A DNA stretch of 64,000 bases from Sphagnum compactum (GCA_965153455.1 OZ234496.1:7325207-7389206); one strand, 5' to 3'; positions 37,601-50,500 are shown, numbered from the stretch's first letter. The notes: a model not told the origin generated them from the sequence alone. Program-made: numbers and translations.

Positions 37601-38336
37601 AAAGTTTTTTTGATTCACTTTGGGGTAAATGCTTTCTCTCTACTTCAAACTTAGCCATTTTTTCATTTGAAACGTGACAGCTCATACAATGTCGTAGGTG
37701 TGTGCAAGTGCAAAGATTTCTTCTGTGTTGCAGTGTTTGAGTGAGAATTTTCATGTCAGAAGGAAGTTCTGCATTTGTGATTCAAGCTTCAGAGGGCTGG
37801 AATTTTTTGGCCCTGCCCAGGCTAGTAGGTTGGGCTAAGTGAACCTAGTACGACTGACAAGAAGGTTGGTTGCTATATTATCAACTGATATCATCTACAT
37901 AGGCTAGCGACATAGGGGGGGGCCAGCCCATGGAATTAGGAGGTTGCCTCTAATGGAGACTGCTGGACCATTTCCCAAACCAAGAGAAACTGGTGCACAT
38001 TTTGTGTACAGTGGGTAGAACCTAAGTCCTACAAACCCATTTTCATGAAGGTGACCTGACAAAAGTGCCGTACTTCGTAAATGACCTTGATAAAAGGACC
38101 TTACTGGAGGGCTTTGTACTATGGTCACAGGCGCAATGACCCATTCACATTATTTTAACATTACATTTCATAAAGACTGTAGTGCAGTAGCCATTTTAAT
38201 TCTCTGGGTGGAGGTACTTGAATGAACTCCAAACTACAGTGGAAGTAGGTAGGTTGTTTGTGAATAATCGGTAAGAGAGTAGGTTGTTTGTGAACAATCG
38301 GTAAGACAATCCAAACCCTCTTCCTCCGTCTTGAGT

Positions 38337-38996
38337 GAACCAGCTCCCAAGTTGGTACCATGGTAAATAAAAAAGCTCAAAATCTACTTAAATTATTCCT
38401 AAATATTCCTAGACTAAATCAGGCAGTGGTTTTTTTTTTCAACTTCGTGATGTTGCTCAACTAGTGATAGTCCATACATAAATTTTGCCTAATTTAGCAA
38501 TATTAAAAATATGAAAGTATAAAATCTTAAGCACCCTTTCATGTTGTAAGTAGTTGTGAAATTTTTTGGCGAATTGTCTTCAACGAAAATAAAGAACTTC
38601 TGCCAGAATATTTCATTTTTGAAAATAGTTTTTGCAAAATGGCGAAACTTCGTCAAAAGAAAATTACTGAAATCATGGTCTCTGAGTTCAAATCAAAAAT
38701 ATTCTGGGCTTAACGCTGAAACTTCGGCACACAGAGAATTTACACCAAAAAGCAGCCCATCTTGGGCTTGTCTCATGTTTAGGGATTAATATGACCACTA
38801 GTAGGAACCGGCACCTACATGGGTACCTTCACCTTTTCTTTAAGGCCTCGTAGGGACCATATTAATTAAGCCCACAAAATGTTAGATTTGAACTCAGAGA
38901 GCCTGATTTAGTCTAAGCATGGGACAGTTCTAATATTTAGAAACAATTTAAAGGAATTTTGAGATTTTTACCACGGTTCCAGAGTGGGGCTGGTTC
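38337..38996. mobile_element. 660-bp foldback (long-TIR) element inside copy B
   Basis: The ends form a long imperfect inverted repeat: GAACCAGCTCCCAAGTTGGT at 38,337 against GAACCAGCCCCACTCTGGAA read from 38,996 on the other strand. The matching continues through GGTAAA, CTCAAAAT and TTTAAATT, and to AGACTAAATCAGGC further in (about 100 bp). Segment E (about 40,815-40,885) is the same DNA without the insert, which supports a real insertion. No target duplication is visible and no coding sequence is recognised. Long-TIR foldback or Mutator-type MITE is the likeliest class. Confidence 0.7.
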
Positions 38997-39540
38997 AACC
39001 AAGGCCTGCCTTAAGAAGGGTGATAAAGAATTGACTGTGAATAGTCAGTAGAGGACCCAAACACTATAGAACAAAAAAGGCTGAGCAGGGCGTTTATGGA
39101 GACTCTAGTACTGAACTGACCTCCAGGCAGGAGCATTATGTGCTTTCCGTATTATGGTGTTGCCAGTAGTGTGTGGGAAACTGCCAGCTTGGTAACAAGT
39201 GTGCAGCACCACCGGTTATGCAAAGGACAATTATGGGCCCCAAATTATCACAAAAATCGGTAACAGAGAAAATAAAGAGAACAGGCCAAAGGACTGCCTT
39301 CACCCGGTGACCAAGAATTGATTGTGAATCGCTTTGACAGTAAAAGAAATCAAAATTCATGGAATTGTCTCTGACACAAAAACTGGTCAGCTTGAATCCT
39401 CCATACATACACCTAATTATCAATTATGATTGTAATTTTACACATTTCAACAAATTTGTTTAGTATTTGGATCTGTTGTCCATTTTTTAAGTAACTATTA
39501 TCCATTGGAAGAAGATTAATGTGTTACATCTGCCCATTGT

Positions 39541-40680
39541 GGGATCTAAACCTGTAAATGGTTTGTTAACAAAAAGAGATTTCCAAGTATGGAGCTGTAA
39601 ATGTAACTCCCCAATTTTTTTATTGCCCCAAGCTAATGGATGCTCATGTGTAGATTTTGGGTGCACCCATCCAATTGGTGGGTTGTTTTGAAGTCCACCT
39701 ATCTTCTTGTTGGGTTTCTTCTCAAAATATGAATATTGGGTAACTGATTTAATCATGCCTCTATATCATTTTTATTTTTTTGGGGTTGTCACTTGCCTTT
39801 TTATATCACAAGATTTCATATCACTATGATATGTAAAAAACAATTCATATATTATTATTATTAATGAAATTTTTTTGATAAACATACAAATAATTAGCTT
39901 CAATTCCTTTAAATCTTATTAAAATGAAATTCTTAAAAAATTGATTTCAAAGATTATGCAAGAATTGATTAAAATAAAAACACGACAATTCTTAACTAAA
40001 TTGAATTTTTAATGTAATTTTTTTAGATATATATTTTTAAATTAATTCGATGTTATTTTCAAAACTTCAATAAGGCTTTGATGAAGATTTGATAACAAAA
40101 AATCATAATAAAATTAATTTCTAATTGATTAATTTGTTTTTATTGTTGTTGCCTTTTATGTTATAAAATTTTATTATTGCCCCAAGATAGTAGACATGCA
40201 TGTATGATTTTAGCTTTTACCAAACATGTATGGGAAAAACACGACTAGTTTGAATAGGACTTGCACCAATCTTTTGGGCTTTGCAACTTTTATTCCATTT
40301 ATTCTATTTGATTAGAGTCATGAAAGTCATTTAGATGTCACAAACAGTTTTTTTCTTTTTCTTTTTCTTTTTCAATTCTGTGGTTTCAAAATTCTAGCAA
40401 AAATAACTGATTTTACATTTTAAAAAATTTAATCCAAATCTTTTTGTTGTGAGGTGATAAAAATTTGTTTTAAAAAAATTGCTGGCCACAGCAAGGGTTT
40501 TTTTATTTCAATTGTGTGATTGTGAACTAGCCATTATCCTCAGGAGGACTTAGCCAAATTTTGGGTACATATGGGAGAGAAAAGTAGAAAAAATCCACTA
40601 ATATTGTGAACTTGCAAGATCCTATGGTCTAAATATGACCATGTAAAAAAAACGTTCCTTGTAATATCGAGGACATGTCG
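39541..40680. other. Unassigned AT-rich DNA between copy B and segment E
   Basis: No gene is recognised. A CTTTTT-rich run sits at 40,350-40,372. The rest is AT-rich without visible tandem structure. Confidence 0.4.
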
Positions 40681-42545
40681 CAGTCCACCCTTTTTGTTGT
40701 CGCAGGCCCCCTATAATGTAGGGGCCATTCTTCAGCTGAGGTTGCAGATGCTCGAATGAACTGCAAAGCACAGGAGTGATGGGTTGGTTGTTGGTGAATA
40801 ATCAGTAAGATAGTCTGAACTTTGAACCCAGACTACTTTTTTCCACATTTAAAGACTCAATAGAGCCAAAATAAGTTGTACTATGTGGCCAAAAAAGTTG
40901 AGCAGGATCTGTATGGAGACTGTAGGAAGTAACCTCCAGGCCCTGCTCCAAGCGTGGGAATCAAGTGTTTTCATTATTATGGTTTTCGCCAGTTGTGGGC
41001 TGGAAACTGCCAGCTTTTTTTCTAGCATACGTATGGATAATAACACTTGCTAGTTCAAAGTACAAGTTCTTACAGAATTACCGAGAAAATATACAGATCA
41101 ACTCTAGGGACTGCCTCCACAAGGGCTTGAGACATAAGTATGAATGGGTGACCAAGGATTGATTGAGAATCACTTTGGCGATAAAGGATATCAAGGTTAG
41201 GGAACTGTGCTCTGACACCAAAAACTAGTCCATTTCTTCATCCCTCTAAATTTTCAACTATGATTGTAACATTTAACATTTCAACAAATTTGTCTAGTAT
41301 TTGGACCTATGGTTCACTGAAAAACTATCTATTATCTAATGGAGGAAGATTAATGTATTATGGAAAACAGCATTGTGAAGTTTTAACCAATGTTAGTTGC
41401 AAGTGCAAAGATTTCTTCTGTGTTGCAGTGTTTGAGTGAGAATTTTCAAGTGTATAGTGGAGTTTGAAAAAAATCTACTTTTGTCTCTGATCTCTAGCCA
41501 AATTTGGTTGGTTGCCATGTTCAGCTACCTGGCAAAGCTGAAAAAATACCCTGATTTCCCAATGGGAAAATTATAATAAAACATTGAAAAATTAGTCCCA
41601 CACTTCCTTTGGAGAGTTTTGCCTGTGTTTTGTTAATTCAACTTCAATTTGTTAGAGTTTTCCATTATTTTCCCTATAGGGAATGCCAAAAGAATTTGTT
41701 GGGATTTGTCAGGTACAATTGCAAGTTGCAGGTTTCTAAATTGCGCACTATTACTCTACCACTAGGGCAGAAGACCAGCAGACTTGGAGCACTGTTTTCT
41801 TTTCTGGTGTATTATTGCTAGATTTCTACTTTTGAAAAACCCTGGCTACCAATTCAAAGGGAAAAAAGAGGGGGCTTTTCATTTAAAACCTCTTATATGC
41901 AACTGGAAATTGGCCTTTTGGGGGAGGGTGTGGCAACAATTATGTCTACTGGCTGCAGTTTTAGGAGTTTGCTCAAATATTGTTGTCAAAATTGACGAAA
42001 TCTGTTTGAATCTGCGTAGGGATGTTCGCTATCCTGGCTTCAGCCTCCACCAGGAAATTGGGAAAAAACAAATATTGGCTTGTAATTACTGCAAATGTCA
42101 ATCAGCATTAATGAAATGTAGCTATAAGAACAAAATTTCGCACGCGGCTAATGCGAAGAGAAATGTGGTAAGATCAGAGCCTCACAGAACTTTGCAACTG
42201 TTCTTAGGTACCTATAGCATTTGTCATCTACCTACAGGCCACATTAGCCATCTTATGTAACAGCCATTAATCCATGTGTACTGGTTGTTTGTTAATTGGT
42301 TTGTTGGTTTTACTTACCCATGCTTCTCGATTTTCTAGCGTTTTTGTTGATGCTACAAAGTTCTTGTTAAATGCCTTATTTTCTCGCTTTTTCATCCCCT
42401 TTTCCCTTTTGTTTCAACTAGCAATTTGGTATACCTACTTCTTCCTGGTATTGGTCTTGTTCCCTGTTTCCTTCTATTTTTTACTTGTAAGGCACACCCT
42501 TTTAGGATTAGGTGAACTAACGCCTGCACCTGTACACCATGAACA
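40680..42545. repeat. Segment E and first piece of copy C
   Basis: 40,680-41,390 matches copy B 38,100-39,540 without the foldback insert. 41,398-41,445 matches 37,697-37,750 (GTGCAAAGATTTCTTCTGTG). From 41,446 (AAGTGTATAGTGGAGTTTGA) the match jumps to copy B 34,988 and runs on to about 42,545. The order is therefore permuted relative to copy B, as expected from unequal exchange in a tandem array. Confidence 0.7.
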
Positions 42546-43190
42546 GGTTTAGAACCGAAACTATGTATGATTATTACATAGTTATGAAATCTATGTTCTT
42601 GGTTGCAAAATTATTATTTCACCCTTCTATTGGCTATGTAAGCCTCATTATTCTCCTACCATCAACTACACATAAACAACACAAAAACCATTCAAAACCA
42701 AAAGCCTTTGAAAATCAAAACTTCAATTCTCACAAACTTTGTATTCATACCATAACTTTGTACAAATGAAGGTGTTTCCCAAGGTCACAAACACCCCCTT
42801 AAATATTAAGCAAAAAGAAACAAGTCAAGAAACTTCCTAAAGCCTATTCACCACAAGGTTCCCCAAATAATCAAAAGGAAACAAAATCATATGGATGTGA
42901 TTCCACAATTAATCACAAAGAACAACATCACATGGTTCCCCATGTGATTTCACAATTAATCACAAGGAACAACATCACATGATTCCCCATGTGATTCCAC
43001 AATTAATCACAAGGACCAATATCACATGGTGCACATGACATAAAATCAATGCACTGTAACCAAATTATGGAATCATACCACTCAACTTACCCCTATAAAC
43101 AATTACCTAAGTAATTTTGTAATCAAGTTACACACCCACACTACCACAATAGCCAAATCCTTAATTTTTGGGTTTTTATCAACATTGCAA
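42546..43190. repeat. Repeat G1 inserted in copy C (homologous to 49,770-50,500)
   Basis: Copies A and B are continuous across this point, whereas copy C carries about 645 bp extra. The insert starts near GAAACTATGTATGATTATTA, and the same sequence begins a related stretch at 49,790. It contains a 47-bp tandem array (42,904-43,036). Clear terminal repeats were not found. Confidence 0.65.
42904..43036. repeat. 47-bp tandem array, about three units
   Basis: The phrase CACAATTAATCACAA starts at 42,904, 42,951 and 42,998, exactly 47 bp apart. Each unit holds a partial palindrome, CACATG followed by CATGTG. Confidence 0.9.
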
Positions 43191-43647
43191 TTAATTTATC
43201 AGACTAAATCCAGGTCTGCAAATCTGTACATTTAACATTTCCTAGCCTCCCCTCATCTAATTTGACATTTCCTAAGTTAAATATAGCCACTATGAGATGT
43301 GTTTTTTGTAGGTTATATAGAAAAAGGGGTACATGGCTCATTCCATCAGTGCGCAACAACAGAGAATAATTGGTGACCCCCTCTTTTCCGCTAAATATTC
43401 CTGAATGAGCACTGTTCGGGCATCCCACTGTGTGAAGTTGCACTGCTTTGTTTCAAAGCTCAACTAGAATATCTCGATAAAATAAATAGCAACATTATTT
43501 TTATTTGATTTCACAAAATGTGCTGATAGTAGATATCCTCCGACTCCTCCCTAGAGCTGATGGGTTTGAAATTATTATGGGACAGCAAATAATTGCAAAA
43601 TGAAAAACTAATGTTGTGTTGTTCTTTTTAGCAGAACAAGCACAATT
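43191..43647. repeat. Second piece of copy C
   Basis: Matches copy B 36,170-36,565 and copy A 2,035-2,455, including the phrases TTATGGGACA and CAGAACAAGCACAATTG. The match ends at that last phrase. Confidence 0.7.
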
Positions 43648-45587
43648 GTTTTGTTTTGTTTTCCTTCCAACGTGCCTACCCATACAATAGAGTTATCCAC
43701 AAAGTCACCCTGTTTTTGGGCCTCCTTTCAGAAATGAAAACAATTTGTCAGCCTTAGCCATTCATAGATATGAATCAGCAAGGGAAATCATTGGGTAATG
43801 TAAGAGTGATATCAAAAATAATGAGAGGACGAGATGAGCCAAGTCCAGGGGCTCCATTGCAGCTGCTATGTGGCTTTCCATCAAACATCAAAAAATATAT
43901 GTGAAACTTCAGCGATTTAATTTTCTTTTTTTTCAAGATTCCTTTTGACAAAAGAGAAAGGGCTAGACTAAAAATGTTTTTCCACAAAAATTCAATTCAG
44001 CATATAATGCACAAGCTTCGAGACTAATTATAGTAGCTGTACAGGTAGGAGCAGTGAAAATATGTGTGGCAGCAAGGGAAGGGCTCAGGAAAAGGAAAGA
44101 CAACATGCAAGGGTAAAAGTCCCTCCTAGAAAAGATGAGAGTTCTTACACCTACTCCTTAAGAGAGATAAGAAAATTAATCCTACGCATAGGTGAAAGAA
44201 CACTCTTATGCCTGGTGATCTAAATATGTTTAGGTTCATGATAATGTTTGCGTCAAGCTTTACAATGAATAAAGCATGTAAAGCCCACTGGTGGAGGACA
44301 TTCTCAAAATGTGAGGCCAAACTTGCTATAGCCTTCCCTACGCCCCTTATTTTGAGAATGATTTGCACACCCATGAGGTTTTACCTTACACTAACAAGTC
44401 TTACTCAAGATGGTGAAGGTATAATGGTAGATGTCAGTGTGACTTGAAAATGTGTCTGTTCTTTTTCAATGTGAACAAGGTCTACATGGAAGTTTGGATG
44501 AAGGAGTAACCTAATGGATGAACAACTATAAGGTTTTGAATTAGCGGAGAGTGTCAAAGTAAGGGACGATTGATCATCATGAGGCAATGAGGATGCTGTT
44601 GTTTTTCATTTGTTGTGTTTTTTGTTTTTGTGATGTTTTGTTGCTTTTTCATTTGTTGTGTTTTTTGTTTTTGTGATGTTTTATTGCTTGTAGGTGATGA
44701 GTTTTATTTTTATTTTTTCATGCTTGTGATGGCAATTGGCATTGAATAGATAGGAATCCTGCACTGTTTTGGAGCTTGTGGTTGATGGAATGCAAACATT
44801 ACAATATACGAAGAAGTTTTCAATCGATGTGAAGCTAAGTTCCTAGATTTGAGTTGGAGTCCTTTTTTGCATTTGTTTTCATTGTTGTTTCAAGTTGGTC
44901 GGGGTGTGTTTGTTGTGGTTCTTCTCACAATAAGTTCCAAAATGAAGGTTTGTGAAGGATGAATGCCCTAATTCCATGGAATTTCTAGAGTAGAAAGTAT
45001 TATATTTCCATTGTGTCATTTTTTTTTTCAAGTGTACATAAAATATGTTGCATAATATAAGGACCAATTGAAGAAAATGATGAACAAATAAGGGGTTTCG
45101 AAAGCAATTTGATTATGGCATTTGGGTTGGGTGGAGAAAGATGCTACATTGTTGGGACAGAATGGTGGTGTGTGTGTGAAAAGGAATAACCACTCAAGCG
45201 AAAACTTTGAAAGGAATTGTTGTGTAACTTTAAAAAATCTTGGGATTGTTGGGACATATTTGCAATGGGTGATTTGGGTTGTTATTCTTTCTTTGTACAA
45301 CTTCTTGAAATTGAATGGTGGGAATGGAAAAAAATTCATGTTTTGGGGTTATGCTTGAGAATTATAATTGTTATTATGCAACCAATGGGCTCAACAAAAA
45401 GAAGCTAAAGTGAACTAATTCTTCATGGTCCATAGTTTAGATGTTATATTATTGTTCAATTCAACATTGGACTGTTGTAACGTTTTTTTTTTGGAATTTC
45501 ATAGAAGTTGGTTGTTACATGTTTTTATTATTAATGGTTGTGGATTTGGGATTGCCCTTTTTTTTTATTACACTAGCTCATCTTCGC
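43648..45587. repeat. 1.9-kb block interrupting copy C
   Basis: Copies A and B are continuous here apart from about 140 bp replaced in C, while copy C has about 1.9 kb of unrelated sequence. A 43-bp tandem duplication lies at 44,602-44,690 (TTTTTCATTTGTTGTG at 44,602 and 44,645). Open frames of 60-100 codons on both strands are not recognisable. No terminal inverted repeats were found. Confidence 0.5.
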
Positions 45588-45856
45588 TAATCAATGAAGC
45601 CCAACACAAAAATACATTTAATATTTATGGAATTGCCCACACCTAATTAATAACACCAACAACACACACTTTCTTGGAAAGGAAATGTAATTGCCAACCA
45701 CCTTGTCTATTAGTTTTTATTCATTTGCCAGTACCCCATTCCCAACTATAACCTTGCTAGTTGGCTTCCAACTATGGTATGAAAATGATATTATCAAAGG
45801 AAAACAAATTTGAGAAAATGATTAAAAGCTGGCCTTAATGGTAATGAAGTTCAAAC
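45588..45856. repeat. Third piece of copy C
   Basis: From TCAATGAAGCCCA this matches copy B 36,720-36,985, ending in GTAATGAAGTTCAAAC where copy B reads GTAACGAAATTCAAAT. The next element begins directly afterwards. Confidence 0.75.
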
Positions 45857-48132
45857 CAGTGTTGGGTGAATATCTAAAAAAAATTGGATATCACTTCAAA
45901 TATCAATCAAGGTATCAAAATTAACATATAATGGATATCATTAGGGTGATATTTGATGTATTGGATATTGTTCATCGTGACATTCAAAAATGATGTTGAA
46001 TATCAAAGATGTTGATATGTGACCTGGACATCAATCTAGGGCCAAATATCAAAATTAATAGTTAGTAAATAGGTTAGATTATTAATTAAATTAGGTGTGT
46101 AAACTCGCTTGGTCATTCTTTTTCATTTTTTTGATGCAATTAAGATGGTGTTAAACGTAAAATTAACTTAGCGTAACAACTTTAATTTGGGCCACTCCCC
46201 CCTACCCCTTGGAGGACATCCAAAGGCGGTGTCACAGTAGGAACTCAACCCCTTCTCTCACATTTTCTTTTTGGATACAGTTTTCATGCTACTACTTTTC
46301 TAACCTAAACAATGGTCCCTCTCCTACTCATGGTACTAACCTTTTGCCCTTGATGTATTGAACCTAGCCCTAATATAATGAATCACAATTAACTAGGACT
46401 TGCACTTCTTCCTTTTTTTTTGGATATTATTACTCTTCCCCTACCTATTCTAATCAAAACAACAACCCTTTTCTACTCATTACACTAACTTCTTACCCTT
46501 GTTGTATCAAACCTAACCCTAATCCAATAAATCACAATTAACTAGTACTTGCACTCCTTTTTTATACCTCATTTTAGGCAAAAAAAAATTTACCCTATGT
46601 GAACTAGACATGTTTAACTACCTTTTTTTACTTTTACACAATCTTCTTCTCTTGCTATAATTAACCACAACCCTAAAACCAACAATTCATAACTACAAAC
46701 TCACACATACAACCTGCAACACTAGAAATAATATTATTCAAAACAAAGTTTCACACATCAAAAGAAAATAAAGGTACATGGGTTTGTTCAATCCAATCCC
46801 TACTGTGAATATCTTATCCACCAAGTTCTTACCTTGCTTGAGATAACATTATCTTGCCTACTAACAACTTTTCATTTTTATCCTACCACTATTCACAACC
46901 TTGCTAACAACATGAATCTTCCCCATTCCTTGAAACAAAGCTTCCTCCCATTTTTTTCTACCTTACTCGAAGGGGGAAACCTCTATTCTCTTGATAGGCC
47001 AGCCCCTTCCTTTACTTCTTCATCCTCCTTTTCTACCAAGCCCAATTCAAGATCCATGTACCTCTCCCACCCTTGCCCTTGAGTAGACTGCCCACTAAAA
47101 CCACCTTGACCAGCTGCCAACACCACCACTCACATTTCCATTTCCAGGTCCTCATATTACTAGGCTTGACATGCTTTATCAGCCCACCTTCTGATGATGC
47201 ATTAACCTCCTCTTGTGTGATTACGTCCTCAGGACATACTTAGTCTCCAAAGCATTCACACTACTCATCATCACTCTTCACACCCCTCCCACTACCTCAA
47301 ACCCCACTCATCACTCAAAAAAAATGAAGGTGGTCAACAAGCTATAGGAAGAATGAAAGTTGTTATCTTAACATAACCCTAGTATCTAGCATCTTCATAA
47401 AAGCCTTGACCACTATATCCATTACCCCTTATTTGGGAGGTTTATCCGGCCTAGGCCAAGATAAGATAACCTTGTTTTCATCTAACCCAACGATCTTATC
47501 CTCCCCCCACCTTATCTTGTCCAAGTTACCCATTTCTAACAGTCCATCTTGGATAAGGTCTTCCTATTCCACTACTTCATGAACCTTTGATTCAAAACCC
47601 CAAAACTTCATTAGCCAGCCTACTTAGGCTTAAGTTGAACTGGGTTAGGCAAATTAATGCCCAATAGGTTGCAAAAATCCTTAGACAATTTAAAATTGTT
47701 ATGGGGACACATTTTTAGAAGTCTTTTCAAATTTGTAGTTAGTAGTAATTATTATTGTGACTATTTTTTTTAAAAACTTAATTTATGATTTTTTTCAAAT
47801 GTTTTTTAGAAAAAATAATATCCGTGACAAAATATTCCCTTTCAAAAAAGGATGTTACCTTTTGAAGATTTTTCACCCAAACAAAAAAGACTGGCACTCA
47901 ACATAATTAGAAGGATTTTTTTTGAATTTTTGATATTCAAATCTCCTAATATTTGACTAATAAATACATGATAGATATTCGAGAACACTAATATTCGAGT
48001 CAAATTGAAAAAATGTGACAATTCAATACTCGATCAAAACATCTAAAATTTTATTAAATAAAAAATGTAATATCCTTATCTAATTGATAAAAAAGGCGAA
48101 TATCCCAAGAAGGTTATATCTGCCCAACATTG
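45857..48132. mobile_element. 2.28-kb TIR element nested in copy C (hAT-like ends)
   Basis: Copies A and B are uninterrupted at this site (2,830 and 36,985), so this is an insertion. The ends are CAGTGTTGGGTGAATAT and, reverse-complemented, CAATGTTGGGCAGATAT, with matching flanks AAAC outside. The flanking 8-mers, GTTCAAAC and GTTTAGAT, differ only by three transitions. They may be an aged 8-bp target duplication as for hAT elements, but the alignment with the empty site is not exact. GATAT/ATATC motifs are dense near both ends. No intact transposase is seen. A decayed, charged minus-strand frame near 47,430-47,580 may be a gene remnant. Confidence 0.65.
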
Positions 48133-49320
48133 GTTTAGATCAAGAATTGATCATGGAAATTATGGTTTTTGAACATGTCCACTTGCCAACCTTTTGAAAG
48201 GTGAATTATGTTTTATTTTGGAACACCATTGAGATATTTTGAAATGCCTCACACAAGATGGTCATAAGTCTTTTTTCACTGTCACAACATCAATGAAAAC
48301 CATATCATTTCAATTTGAGACTAAAAACAAACCTTTTTTTTTTAAACTCATCAAATTACTCTAAATCCTTTCATATCCCATGTTTTACTTTTCAAACATT
48401 GCTCTCCAATCCATCTTTCTCAACTATACAATCATTTTAATGTAATTTGTATGTCACAATAAACATCCTGGGTTTCCACCAATTTTTGTATTTTTTTTCT
48501 TCCCTTGTAGCTTTCTTAAATTTTGACATTTCAAAAAAATCACTTTCAGAAAATTTGACATTTAGAAAAATAATTTTATTGCTACCAAACCTGAAAAGGT
48601 ATTACACTAACTATAATAGCTAAGGAAGATTCAAGATGATGCGAAAGATGACAGTGTGTAGAAATACAAAGCAAAACTAAAAGCCTATTACTGGGCATAG
48701 CTAATAAACTATAAAACAAAGCACATGAATGTATAGTTTGGAAACATATAGGGAGGAGAGAGGATGCCTATTTGTAAAGTCATCCACTAAGGTTTTTTTA
48801 CTGCTAGTACTAGTGTAGGTGCTGGTTGTATAGTTTACATTCAACTATAGCTACCTACTAGATGTCCATTTAAAGTCTTTCAAATTCACCTTGGGGTAAA
48901 TGGTTTTCTTTCTGTTTCAACGGAGGCTCTTTTTCATTTGAAACTTGAGAGCTCCTCGAGTGTCATAGGTGGGTGCAAGTAAAAATCTTCTTTTGTGTTG
49001 CAATGTTTGTGTGAGAATTTTCATGGCAGATTGAAAATGTCCATTTCTGACTCAAGGTCTAGAGGACTGGAATTCATTTGCCTTGGAATGCACTTGCCCA
49101 GGCTAGGAGGCTAAGTTAAGTGAAGCTAAGACTTACAAGCTAGTTGGTTGTTATATTATTAGGACATATCATCTACATAGGCTAATGGCTTAGGGGCGCA
49201 CCCCATGGGAAATATGGAATTGGAAAGTCGTCTATCCAAGGATAGACAATATCCCAAACTAGTAGAAAATGGTGCACGTTTTATCTACAATCGGCTAGAT
49301 GTCAAATTATACAAACCTTC
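48133..49320. repeat. Fourth piece of copy C
   Basis: Resumes at CAAGAATTGATCATG and matches copy B 36,990-38,060, including GAACACCAT, the CACTGCTGGTAC/CTGCTAGTACTAG block (48,800) and the TGTGTTGCAATGTTTG block (48,993). Homology fades near 49,320. Confidence 0.7.
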
Positions 49321-49769
49321 CTTTTTTTAAGTCGCTACTAATGTATAAAGTAATTGGCTTGATTTTGCAAGTACCTTAGTTCAATCAGGATAATTTTTCA
49401 AAACCTTTTCGCATGACCAATGATTGTTATTTTCTTGCATTGCAATGAGATATTTCTCTCCCTCTTTTGAAGTCAAGAAGTTGTTGACTGTAGCAAATAA
49501 AATAGGTTGTAATTTTGCACTTTTTGTGATTGTTATTTTTGAAAACCTGTCTTTGTTTATCAATTTGATTGGGATGGGTGCAAAAAGCAAGGAAATGAAC
49601 GTTTTGGAAAAGTTTGTGGAAATCATTCCACATGGACTTGTTTGAGACGAGTAGTGACTAGGTATTGGTTGGAGTAACTTTTTGAAACTTGATGAGTAGT
49701 GGTAAATGGTAATGTGATACTTTTCACTACATGAGCATTTCCACCCACACCTTCTATTGGACTTGTAAA

Positions 49770-50500
49770 TCACAAGTAGGTTTAAGATTGAAACTATGTA
49801 TGTTTATTACATAGTTATGGAAATTTATGTTCTTATTTGCATAAATATTTTTTCACCTTTTTATTGTTTATGTATAACTAATATGTCACACCATTTTCCT
49901 ACCATGGACTTCACACACATATAAACTATACCAAAACCTTTCAAAACGAAAATCTCAATTCCTTTCACTATTTTATTCTATGAAGTTTTTACATTCATAC
50001 AACAACTTATTTCTATAAAATGAAGGTAGTTCCAAAGGTCACAAACACCTATTTATATATTAACTAAAAGGAAACTAAACAACAAATTTCTTAAAGTCTA
50101 CACACCACATGGCTCTCCATGGAGTAATGTGACAAAGATTTTTCACATGAATTATCATGTGTGATTTAATGCACGTTAATGTGGCAAAGACTTTTCACAT
50201 GACTTTTCACATGAATAATCATATGTGAGTCAATGCACATTAATATGACGAAAAAATTTCACATGATTTTTCACATGAATAATCATATATGAGTCAATGC
50301 ACATTAATATGACAAAGATTTTTTCATATGATTTTTTTGCATGAATGTGTGAGTCAATGTACATAATTGAAACTATGACCAAACCATCATGAAATCTAAC
50401 TATCAAATGATTTACCAAACTTAATCATTAGGTAGTTACATAAGTATAGTTTAATAACAACAAATTACAGACCCATATTAATTTTTATTAAATCTAACAT
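49770..50500. repeat. Repeat G2 (homologous to 42,546-43,190)
   Basis: GAAACTATGTATGTTTATTA at 49,790 and the following ACATAGTTATG, CACCTTTTTATTG and AAAGGTCACAAACACC phrases match G1. At the position where G1 has a 47-bp array, G2 carries a different array of 64 bp. Confidence 0.65.
50110..50360. repeat. 64-bp tandem array, about 3.5 units
   Basis: CACGTTAAT at 50,172, CACATTAAT at 50,236 and CACATTAAT at 50,300 are each 64 bp apart. Each unit has TTTCACATGA followed by TTTTTCACATGAATAATCAT. Confidence 0.9.

Larger units (their letters stand above)
33690..39540. repeat. Copy B of the large duplicated segment (most complete copy)
   Basis: 33,690-37,290 matches copy A (1-3,160). 34,988-36,560 and 36,710-38,100 match copy C pieces between 41,446 and 49,320. 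38,100-39,540 matches segment E (40,680-41,390) and in part 50,700-50,960 and 55,000-55,080. A 660-bp foldback element (38,337-38,996) is inserted. No transposase, reverse transcriptase or terminal repeats were seen, so the nature of the segment (segmental duplication or old transposon) is open. Confidence 0.7.
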
